This document shows positions 1 to 5,435 of a stretch of 5,435 nt of DNA, one piece after another. How positions within the stretch are numbered: the stretch's first letter is position 1; each line of letters starts with the position of its first letter. Origin of the DNA: Chitinophagaceae bacterium (lineage in GTDB: Bacteria; Bacteroidota; Bacteroidia; Chitinophagales; Chitinophagaceae); NCBI GenBank assembly GCA_014379785.1, contig JACMLD010000242.1, positions 1 to 5,435 on the forward strand. The letters run 5' to 3'. The notes beneath the pieces were generated by a model. The model did no database searches, was not told where the DNA came from, and worked only from the letters and a program-made list of their open reading frames with translations. Position numbers and translations under genes: made by a program.

Positions 1-40
1 CCCTCCGCCCCAACTAGATCTGATCTTCTTTATGCGCTAA
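1..40. other. Short non-coding edge downstream of the truncated oxidoreductase
   Basis: These 40 bases follow the stop codon of the minus-strand oxidoreductase reading frame and run to the window edge. They contain a small perfect inverted repeat, AGATC-T-GATCT at 16-26, which is too short and has no T-tract, so it cannot be called a terminator. No gene can be supported here. Confidence 0.4.
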
Positions 41-223
41 TTATTCTTGCGATGAAGGCGCGCTCTTTACGAGAGACTCGCAGTCCAAAGGCTCGATTTT
101 TCCATCATACACATGCTTCCTATAGGGATTTTTTGTGTCATCGCGCTGAGGATAGGAATAAGCCGAACCGTTGAATGTATTCATCTGCGTCCAAGTGACG
201 CGCTTATGCAGCGACTTGAAGTC
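41..223 (-). other. Unrelated 60-residue C-terminal tail; probable fusion or misassembly junction near 223
   Basis: Residues 212-271 of the oxidoreductase frame replace the expected continuation of the DadA fold. The stretch is polar and rich in aromatic and charged residues (TWTQMNTFNG, then NPYRKHVYDG), remains open to a normal TAA stop at 41-43, and reads like the natural C-terminus of another protein rather than out-of-frame noise. I do not recognise the family. I read the other two frames on this strand: one reaches a stop after about 14 codons and the other after a few, and neither restores a DadA sequence, so a simple frameshift does not explain the change. Confidence 0.5.
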
Positions 224-856
224 CTGCTGCTTTAGGTGATCAAGTAATGACTTCATTAGTTTATTGGGATATAGGTGTGCATCCCCTCTGAACAAAACTG
301 CACCTTCCAGGTTTATCCTTGTCTGTGGCTCAAGGGCACGCACATCATCGGCATGCATGAATACAGTATCCAAACCCAGCGAAACCGCTTTCTCCACCAG
401 TTCATGTCCGTGTGCCGCTTTTTCTTTTGTCAGAAAATATTCAAACAGTCCTTTTTTCTCATAAGCGAAATCAAAATCCGGGGAGCTGTTCCACTCTTCG
501 TAGCAACGCTGGCTGATGATCGCTGCATCGCGGAGGGGCACTGCAGATTCTTCGAGGTGACGCGCCGTGGCGCTTTTTGCAAATTTGATTCCCCAGTCGA
601 TCAATGGCCAGCTAAGTCTTGGCTGAATATAAAAAGGGCTCTTCGGATTGAGCATCCATCTGAGTCCCTGGCTGATGATGCCGGGAGATGCAAGGGGTAT
701 AAAGTGACTCGGACAGACATATCCCGCATTGCCGTAAGAACAGTTGTTTGAAAAATCTCCCTGGTCTATCACGGCAACGTTCCAACCGCTTTTTTTCAGA
801 TAATAGGCTGAGCTGAGTCCGATGATGCCGCCACCGACAACAATTGCATTCTTCAT
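41..856 (-). CDS. DadA-like FAD-dependent amino-acid oxidoreductase, probable D-hydroxyproline dehydrogenase; N-terminal half with an unrelated tail
   Basis: The 271-residue product starts with a dinucleotide-binding Rossmann fold: GGGIIG at residues 8-13, then an acidic residue (Asp31) at the end of the second strand. The segment SYGNAGYVCPS (40-50) follows, as in DadA-type D-amino-acid dehydrogenases. The family match runs to about residue 211. Full-length members are near 410-420 residues and need a C-terminal half that completes the FAD site and the substrate domain; that half is missing. The last 60 residues (from DFKSLHKR) do not look like this family. The start is the ATG at 856, 5 bp after the GH127 stop codon, which implies translational coupling. 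Next to a hydroxyproline epimerase the intact enzyme would oxidise cis-4-hydroxy-D-proline to 1-pyrroline-4-hydroxy-2-carboxylate; this substrate is inferred from context. As read here the protein is unlikely to be active. The cause may be a genuine deletion or fusion, or an assembly join. Confidence 0.75.
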   Translation of the reverse strand: MKNAIVVGGGIIGLSSAYYLKKSGWNVAVIDQGDFSNNCSYGNAGYVCPSHFIPLASPGIISQGLRWMLNPKSPFYIQPRLSWPLIDWGIKFAKSATARHLEESAVPLRDAAIISQRCYEEWNSSPDFDFAYEKKGLFEYFLTKEKAAHGHELVEKAVSLGLDTVFMHADDVRALEPQTRINLEGAVLFRGDAHLYPNKLMKSLLDHLKQQDFKSLHKRVTWTQMNTFNGSAYSYPQRDDTKNPYRKHVYDGKIEPLDCESLVKSAPSSQE

Positions 857-861
857 TTTCG

Positions 862-2832
862 TTAAAATATATAATTAAGTTTTACGTCCGTGATCTTTGT
901 TGGCAGCCATACCTGCATTTCATTCTTTCCCCTGTTTGCCCACGTATAATATGGTATGGCTCTTATGACCGATTCTTCTGTTGAAATTTTGTTGCCTTTT
1001 TCGTTGACCAGTACAACCGGCAGTTTCATTTGAAGGGATATGACGGGTTCTTTTTCTACGGTAAAAGCCGAGGTTGTGATCTTTGTATTTTCAGGCAGGA
1101 TAATATTCCATGCTTTGCCATTATTGTCGGTTCCTTCAACGCAATATACAATAGGACCGCGTTGCAGGGCGAGGCGGTTGGTATTCTGTTTTACTTCTGT
1201 TTTTGATTGAACGAACTTTACATCCATCGGAATTTCCCATTCCAGCTTGTCCCCTTTCTTCCATGCGCTTGTTGCAACAGCGTAGCCGTTTTCATTTTTC
1301 CAGGCGATCGGTTTTCCGTTTAGTTTTAGGATAAATTTTGATGTGTCCAGCGCATTGGATGTGTAGAGTTGTCCCGGTACAATCGTCCCTTCGGACCAGC
1401 CGGGGATTCTGATGTGAATGGTGAAATTTGAATTCTTTTTTGCCGGGTCGATAAGCAGGGTCGATTTGCCTGTCCAGGGGTAACCAGTTTCCATTTTAAG
1501 ATTAACGACACCTTTGGCAAGCGGGATGGCTGTCTCGCTGCCTGCAAAAAGGTTTACCCAGATATCGTTTTCTGAAGAAGCATATATATAATCGCCCAGG
1601 GAGGCTACCAGTCTTGCGATATTCGCGGGACAACAAGCAGTTCCAAACCATTCGCGGCGAAAATGCTGGCCTCTGGATGCGAGCGGGTTGCCGTAAAAGA
1701 ATCTGTCGCCGCTCAGGCTCAGTCCGTCAAGTGCCCCATTGTACAAACTCCTTTCGAGAATATCGATATACTTGCTTTCGCCCGTGAGTGCGTTCATTCG
1801 CTGGTTCCAGAATACCATTCCCACAGATGCGCAGGTTTCGCAATAGGCTTGTTCGTTCGGAAGATCGTAATCGACCGAGAAACCTTCGTTGCTGCCAGCT
1901 GAACCGATTCCACCGGTGATATACATATTTCGGTGAACGACATCTTCCCAGACGGTTTTCATGGCTTTCATATATCCCTGGTCGCCGGTCAACGCGGCTA
2001 CATCGGCCGCCCCGGTATACATGTACATGGCACGAACCGCATGGCCCGTTATTTCTTTCTGATCCCGCACGGGAACCACGTCCTGCGCATAGGCGGTGTC
2101 TTTCCAGTCGGTCCAGGTATATCCTTTTGCAAGCCCGTGACCGCGCTCTTCGAGCAGCCAGTGTGCGAGCTTCAGGTACTTTTCACTTTTGGTGGTTTTG
2201 AAAAGTTTTACGAGCGCCAGTTCGAGTTCCTGGTGACCTGTTACCCAGTGCAGTTTACCTGGACCGAAACGGTTGTCAAAGTGGTCCGCCCAGCGAATGC
2301 AGACGTCGAGCAACTTTCTTTTTCCCGTGGCTTCGAAATAAGCTACTCCTGCTTCTATCATATGACCACCGTTGTAGTCTTCGTGCATGCTCATGTCGGT
2401 CCATCGCTGGTCGAGGCCTTTCAGCGTGTACCAGGTGTTGAGGTACCCATCAGGCAGTTGCGCTGCTGCGATCTTATCGATCCATTCATCGCACTTGTTT
2501 TCCAGGGCCGTGTCGGGTCTTGTTTTTAATGCGTATGACATGGCTTCCAGCGCCTTGAACACATCGCTGTCGTCGTAGAAGATACCTTCGTGCGCTTCGC
2601 CTTTGCCCCGGGCTACTTTTTCAAAGTTGCGTATGCGGGCGGTGGCGGTTTCTGTCTGATAGATGCAGGCAGCAAGTGTAGCCGTTGCAACCTTGTCTAT
2701 TTTTGGCTTCCAGAACGCGTCTGTGATTTTTACCTTTGAAAAGCTGACGGGCTCCATCAAAGCTATTTTCGTTTGTGCGTTACTGTGAGTAGCGCCGGCC
2801 AGGAAAAACAAGACTGCAAGAGTATATTTCAT
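862..2832 (-). CDS. Secreted GH127 (DUF1680) beta-L-arabinofuranosidase
   Basis: The 656-residue product opens with a signal peptide (Met-Lys, hydrophobic core LAVLFFLAG, likely cleavage SNA|QT after residue 19), so the enzyme should act in the periplasm or outside the cell. The body has the (alpha/alpha)6-barrel signatures of GH127. Aligned by motif with HypBA1 of Bifidobacterium longum, the acid/base Glu is Glu316 (SNEGF), the zinc ligands are Glu332 and Cys334 (CETC) and Cys401, and the nucleophile is Cys400 (TACCPANIAR). The 16-residue spacing between the two glutamates equals that in HypBA1 (322 and 338). A C-terminal beta-sandwich region follows (about 425-656), with HIRIPGWS and LQRGPIVYC typical of the family. 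Known members release L-arabinose from beta-L-arabinofuranosides, including the chains on hydroxyproline in plant extensins. The gene lies 17 bp after the epimerase and 5 bp before the oxidoreductase. The family is clear; the exact substrate is inferred. Confidence 0.9.
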   Translation of the reverse strand: MKYTLAVLFFLAGATHSNAQTKIALMEPVSFSKVKITDAFWKPKIDKVATATLAACIYQTETATARIRNFEKVARGKGEAHEGIFYDDSDVFKALEAMSYALKTRPDTALENKCDEWIDKIAAAQLPDGYLNTWYTLKGLDQRWTDMSMHEDYNGGHMIEAGVAYFEATGKRKLLDVCIRWADHFDNRFGPGKLHWVTGHQELELALVKLFKTTKSEKYLKLAHWLLEERGHGLAKGYTWTDWKDTAYAQDVVPVRDQKEITGHAVRAMYMYTGAADVAALTGDQGYMKAMKTVWEDVVHRNMYITGGIGSAGSNEGFSVDYDLPNEQAYCETCASVGMVFWNQRMNALTGESKYIDILERSLYNGALDGLSLSGDRFFYGNPLASRGQHFRREWFGTACCPANIARLVASLGDYIYASSENDIWVNLFAGSETAIPLAKGVVNLKMETGYPWTGKSTLLIDPAKKNSNFTIHIRIPGWSEGTIVPGQLYTSNALDTSKFILKLNGKPIAWKNENGYAVATSAWKKGDKLEWEIPMDVKFVQSKTEVKQNTNRLALQRGPIVYCVEGTDNNGKAWNIILPENTKITTSAFTVEKEPVISLQMKLPVVLVNEKGNKISTEESVIRAIPYYTWANRGKNEMQVWLPTKITDVKLNYIF

Positions 2833-2849
2833 ATTCCGATTTTCGTTTT

Positions 2850-3899
2850 TCAGATCACCTGGAAACCGTGTGCATAGGGGTCGTCAGATGGATCGATAGA
2901 AATAATATTGTTTCCGTAAATTCTCGCCCAGCCTTCGATTCCGGGGCGCATGGCGGATTTTCCACCAACAAAGGTTTCCTCTTCTATGGTTCCGGTGAAT
3001 TTACTGCCGATGATGCTTTCGTGTACAAACCTGTCTCCTTTTTTTAATAGTCCTTTTGCATACCATTGCGCCATGCGTGCGGAGGTGCCGGTGCCGCATG
3101 GACTGCGATCGATGGCTTTGTCGCCGTAGAATACAGCGTTGCGAGCGGTCGATGAGGGATCAAGGACAGCGCCTGTCCACAGAATATGCGAACATCCGTT
3201 GATGGTCGGATTATCCGGGTGCACAAACTGGTACGACTGATTGATGTTATCCCGGAGCTCTCTGGCCTGACTGATGAGCTGATCGGCGGTATAATTTTCA
3301 ATCCCTTTAAAATTTTCCTGCGGGTCCACAATCGCATAAAAATTTCCACCATAGGCCACGTCCACTTTCAAGGTCCCCAGTGCAGAAGTAAATGTCATCA
3401 GTGATTCAGAATGCAGGTAGGAAGGAACATTTGTAAGTTTTACTGATTTCACTTTATTTCCTTCCTGCCGGTATTCGATTTGCACCAGGCCGGCCGGTGC
3501 TTCCATCCGTACTATTCCCGGCACCTTAGGTTTTATCAGGCCTTCTTCGATGGCTATGGTAATGGTGCCGATGGTGCCATGTCCGCACATCGGGAGGCAA
3601 CCGCTGGTTTCTATAAACAGAACGGCGATATCATTTTCCGGATCATGGGCGGGGTAAAGAATGCTCCCGCTCATCATATCGTGGCCGCGGGGTTCGAACA
3701 TGAGCCCTTTTCTTATCCAGTCAAATTCTTTCAGAAAATGCTGTCTCTTTTCGCTCATGTTTTTGCCTTCCAGGGGTGGGCCGCCCTTCGCGACCAGCCG
3801 CACTGGGTTACCGCAGGTATGGGCATCAATGCAGTAAAACCGGCTTCCGGTGAGGCGGTCGCTAAAGCTGAAATTTTCGTTGAGAGCCGCGTTATTCAT
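2850..3899 (-). CDS. 4-hydroxyproline 2-epimerase (proline racemase family)
   Basis: The 349-residue protein is a full-length member of the proline racemase superfamily, a two-lobed cytosolic enzyme that needs no cofactor. The two catalytic cysteines that act as general acid and base are present: Cys105 in MCGHGTIG (104-111) and Cys268 in DRSPCGTGTSA (264-274). IDAHTCGNPVRL near the N-terminus (24-35) is also a family hallmark. MCGHG rather than the MCGHN seen in trypanosome proline racemase, together with the neighbours, favours epimerisation of trans-4-hydroxy-L-proline to cis-4-hydroxy-D-proline. A trans-3-hydroxyproline dehydratase is unlikely because the second Cys is present. The start is the ATG at 3899; the next in-frame Met is residue 48, inside the conserved domain. 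The N-terminus is about 15 residues longer than many homologues. It is the first gene of the minus-strand group and needs its own promoter, because the gene upstream of it is divergent. Confidence 0.92.
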   Translation of the reverse strand: MNNAALNENFSFSDRLTGSRFYCIDAHTCGNPVRLVAKGGPPLEGKNMSEKRQHFLKEFDWIRKGLMFEPRGHDMMSGSILYPAHDPENDIAVLFIETSGCLPMCGHGTIGTITIAIEEGLIKPKVPGIVRMEAPAGLVQIEYRQEGNKVKSVKLTNVPSYLHSESLMTFTSALGTLKVDVAYGGNFYAIVDPQENFKGIENYTADQLISQARELRDNINQSYQFVHPDNPTINGCSHILWTGAVLDPSSTARNAVFYGDKAIDRSPCGTGTSARMAQWYAKGLLKKGDRFVHESIIGSKFTGTIEEETFVGGKSAMRPGIEGWARIYGNNIISIDPSDDPYAHGFQVI

Positions 3900-3956
3900 G
3901 AACTATTCCCGTTTTGATTGACTTTTGATACATTTGTTTTAACTGACGATTGCGAT
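3900..3956. promoter_or_regulatory. Divergent intergenic region between the epimerase and the AGMO-like gene
   Basis: These 57 bp separate two start codons on opposite strands, so both genes must be driven from here or from inside the neighbouring coding sequence. The region is AT-rich. On the plus strand it has a clear -7 box (annotated separately). On the minus strand I see no TAnnTTTG match and only a weak purine-rich GGGAA upstream of the epimerase ATG. No convincing operator palindrome is visible. Confidence 0.5.
3929..3936 (+). promoter_or_regulatory. Bacteroidetes-type -7 promoter element TACATTTG
   Basis: TACATTTG fits the Bacteroidetes primary sigma consensus TAnnTTTG exactly. A TTTG lies upstream at 3913-3916, but only 12 bp separates it from the -7 box, shorter than the usual spacing of about 19-21 bp, so the -33 element is poor. 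Transcription would begin near 3943, leaving a leader of about 14 bases before the ATG at 3957. This supports that ATG over the in-frame TTG at 3918, which would lie upstream of the transcript start. Confidence 0.45.
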
Positions 3957-5201
3957 ATGGAAACTTATGGTAAAATTTTGTTGATTGCCATGCCCATATT
4001 TCTGCTGCTGGTCCTTTTTGAAAAATTTTATGGCTGGCGGAAAGGAAAGGATACTGTTAGAAATATGGATATGATTTCAAGTATGAGTTCCGGCGTTACA
4101 AATGTAACAAAGGATGTGCTCGGACTGAGTTTTATACTCATCTCTTATCCATGGCTGCTCGATCATCTCGCGTTGCTTACACTTGAATCTACTTTTCTTT
4201 TATATCTCATCGCTTTCATCGCACTTGATTTTGCAGGATACTGGATGCATCGTATTCAGCATAGAAATAATTTTTTCTGGAACGCGCATATCATTCATCA
4301 CAGCAGCGAAGAATTCAATCTTGCCTGTGCCCTGCGCCAGAGTGTTTTGGGTATTGTTAAGATCTTCGCGATATTTTTGTTGCCGGCTGCCATACTTGGC
4401 GTACCCGAGGAAGTCATCGCAGTGGTTGCACCGCTTCATTTGTTTGCCCAGTTCTGGTACCATACACAGCATATCAGGAAGATGGGTTTTCTGGAAAAAA
4501 TTCTTGTCACTCCTTCTCATCACAGGGTGCATCATGCTATCAATCCTGAGTATATAGATAAAAACTTTTCACAGATCCTGATCATATGGGATAAACTTTT
4601 CGGGACTTTTCAGGAAGAAATGCCTGACAAGCCTCCCGTCTATGGCATCACGGTTCCGGTGCGTACATGGAATCCAATCAAGATCAATTTCCAGCATCTT
4701 TATCTTTTGGGTAAGGATGCATGGCATACAGAACGCTGGAAAGATAAATTCAGGATTTGGATGATGCCTACCGGTTGGCGTCCGGCTGATATGACACAGA
4801 AATTCCCAGGAAACAAAATCGGCGATGTTTATAATTTCGAAAAGTATGATACAAAATCAGGCTTTGCCGAATCAGTCTGGGCCTGGATACAACTGTTGAT
4901 GGTATTGCTTTTCGTCAGCTATCTGTTCGCCAATATTGCACTCATCGGCAGCCCGGGCATTTTTCTTTACGGCGCGTTTATTTTCGTTTCCGTTTATGCT
5001 TTTACCGATCTGATGGATCGGCATCGGTTTGCGTTTGTATGGGAGCTGATGCGTGCTATTTTTGGACTCGCCATTATATACTACACCGGCGATTGGTTTG
5101 CCATTTCAACTTATTATTCTCCCGCACCGCTGATGCTTGCTGTGTATTTTGTTGTCTCCGTTGTTGTTTCGGGGATCCTCAGTAAAAACTCAAAGAGCTG
5201 A
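3957..5201 (+). CDS. Membrane di-iron fatty acid hydroxylase/sterol desaturase family protein, alkylglycerol monooxygenase-like
   Basis: The 414-residue integral membrane protein carries the eight-histidine di-iron signature: HRIQH (98-102), HIIHH (111-115) and HRVHH (189-193, within TPSHHRVHH). It also has HTQH at 169-172. The surrounding motifs ALRQS (125-129), YIDKNF (199-204) and WDKLFGTF (211-218) are those of alkylglycerol monooxygenase (TMEM195/AGMO), which cleaves ether lipids using tetrahydrobiopterin; true substrate and cofactor here are unknown. Hydrophobic segments lie near 4-21, 52-72, 78-95, 130-168, 308-330, 334-350, 364-378 and 388-408, so the C-terminal membrane block of AGMO-type proteins is also present. 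I chose the ATG at 3957; the frame is open back to a TTG at 3918, but those 13 residues are polar and precede the likely promoter. The gene is divergent from the epimerase and convergent with the aldehyde dehydrogenase, 6 bp away. No functional link to hydroxyproline use is apparent. Confidence 0.88.
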   Translation: METYGKILLIAMPIFLLLVLFEKFYGWRKGKDTVRNMDMISSMSSGVTNVTKDVLGLSFILISYPWLLDHLALLTLESTFLLYLIAFIALDFAGYWMHRIQHRNNFFWNAHIIHHSSEEFNLACALRQSVLGIVKIFAIFLLPAAILGVPEEVIAVVAPLHLFAQFWYHTQHIRKMGFLEKILVTPSHHRVHHAINPEYIDKNFSQILIIWDKLFGTFQEEMPDKPPVYGITVPVRTWNPIKINFQHLYLLGKDAWHTERWKDKFRIWMMPTGWRPADMTQKFPGNKIGDVYNFEKYDTKSGFAESVWAWIQLLMVLLFVSYLFANIALIGSPGIFLYGAFIFVSVYAFTDLMDRHRFAFVWELMRAIFGLAIIYYTGDWFAISTYYSPAPLMLAVYFVVSVVVSGILSKNSKS

Positions 5202-5207
5202 TTCTGC

Positions 5208-5435
5208 CTATTTTTTTGCCGTGTGCAGTTCGCCGTCTACCGTGCGCGCAATGCCCAATGGATTTCCTTCTTTCAATTCGTCGGGCAACAATTCATCGGG
5301 CCAGCTTTGAAATGAAAGGGGTCTCGCAAATCTTTTTATACCGTCCGCTCCGACCGATGTAAATCTGGAATCTGTACTGGCCGGATATGGGCCGCCGTGT
5401 TGCATGCTCAGCGCGACTTCTACGCCTGTGGGCAC
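5208..5435 (-). CDS. Aldehyde dehydrogenase (NADP+), alpha-ketoglutaric semialdehyde dehydrogenase type; C-terminal fragment cut by the window edge
   Basis: Only the last 75 residues are in the window, ending at a TAG at 5208-5210. The first complete codon at the edge is GTG and reads as Val inside the protein (VPTGVEV), not as a start, so the gene continues to the right. The sequence has MQHGGPYPAS followed by TDSRFTSVG, then IKRFARPLSFQ and NPLGIARTVDGEL. This is the C-terminal signature of NADP-dependent alpha-ketoglutaric semialdehyde dehydrogenases of the hydroxyproline/arabinose/glucarate pathways. The catalytic Cys and Glu lie outside the window. In hydroxyproline catabolism this enzyme makes the last step, to alpha-ketoglutarate, which fits the epimerase and the oxidoreductase nearby. 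The semialdehyde is also the end intermediate of oxidative L-arabinose degradation, so context alone does not settle its role. Confidence 0.85.
   Translation of the reverse strand: MPTGVEVALSMQHGGPYPASTDSRFTSVGADGIKRFARPLSFQSWPDELLPDELKEGNPLGIARTVDGELHTAKK

Noticed and set aside
16..26. Inverted repeat AGATC-T-GATCT as a terminator or operator
   Set aside because: The arms are 5 bp with a one-base centre and there is no T-tract; such a match is expected by chance and lies at a window edge.
275..751. Plus-strand open frame of 158 codons opposite the oxidoreductase
   Set aside because: It is antisense to a well-supported Rossmann-fold coding region, and its translation is Cys- and Phe-rich with no recognisable motif.
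1933..2529. Plus-strand open frame of 198 codons opposite GH127
   Set aside because: It is antisense to a strongly conserved part of GH127. The length is explained by the low stop-codon density of the complementary strand, and there are no motifs.
3480..3917. Plus-strand open frame of 145 codons opposite the epimerase
   Set aside because: It mirrors the conserved MCGHG-containing region of the epimerase and has no family resemblance of its own.
3918..3956. N-terminal extension of the AGMO-like protein from a TTG start
   Set aside because: The 13 extra residues are polar and acidic, unlike the membrane-entry start of the family, and the likely promoter lies inside this stretch.
5433..5435. 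GTG at the right edge as the start of a 75-residue gene
   Set aside because: The codon is the internal Val of a conserved aldehyde dehydrogenase C-terminal motif, so the gene is truncated by the edge.

Overview
The window looks like a piece of a Bacteroidetes chromosome, possibly from the Chitinophaga/Niastella side of the phylum. The evidence is indirect: base composition is moderate, Shine-Dalgarno sequences in front of the start codons are poor or absent, the one recognisable promoter element is the Bacteroidetes-type -7 box TAnnTTTG, and the secreted enzyme has a signal peptide ending in NA|Q. Both edges cut through or lie very close to genes, so this may be a short contig.

Layout from left to right. 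Positions 41-856 (minus) encode the N-terminal half of a DadA-type FAD-dependent amino-acid oxidoreductase. The family sequence stops near residue 211 and is followed by about 60 residues that do not resemble it. Positions 862-2832 (minus) encode a secreted GH127 (DUF1680) beta-L-arabinofuranosidase with the Cys/Glu active site intact. Positions 2850-3899 (minus) encode a 4-hydroxyproline 2-epimerase of the proline racemase family with both catalytic cysteines. These three genes are separated by only 17 and 5 bp and run epimerase -> GH127 -> oxidoreductase, so they are probably one transcript. Positions 3957-5201 (plus) encode a membrane di-iron hydroxylase resembling alkylglycerol monooxygenase, lying head-to-head with the epimerase gene. 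Positions 5208-5435 (minus) hold the C-terminal end of an NADP-type aldehyde dehydrogenase of the alpha-ketoglutaric semialdehyde dehydrogenase kind, which enters from the right edge.

Taken together, the minus-strand genes fit the trans-4-hydroxy-L-proline catabolic route: epimerisation to cis-4-hydroxy-D-proline, oxidation by the FAD enzyme, deamination (enzyme not in this window), and oxidation of the resulting alpha-ketoglutaric semialdehyde to alpha-ketoglutarate. The GH127 enzyme between the epimerase and the oxidase points to the source. Plant extensins carry beta-L-arabinofuranosides on hydroxyproline, so the locus could strip arabinose and then burn the hydroxyproline that is exposed. 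The AGMO-like gene splits the cluster on the opposite strand and has no obvious role in it.

The known enzyme families explain most of the window. The points most worth checking are the broken or chimeric oxidoreductase at the left end, the arabinosidase-hydroxyproline coupling, and the odd position of the AGMO-like gene. I saw no RNA gene, CRISPR array, insertion sequence or long repeat.
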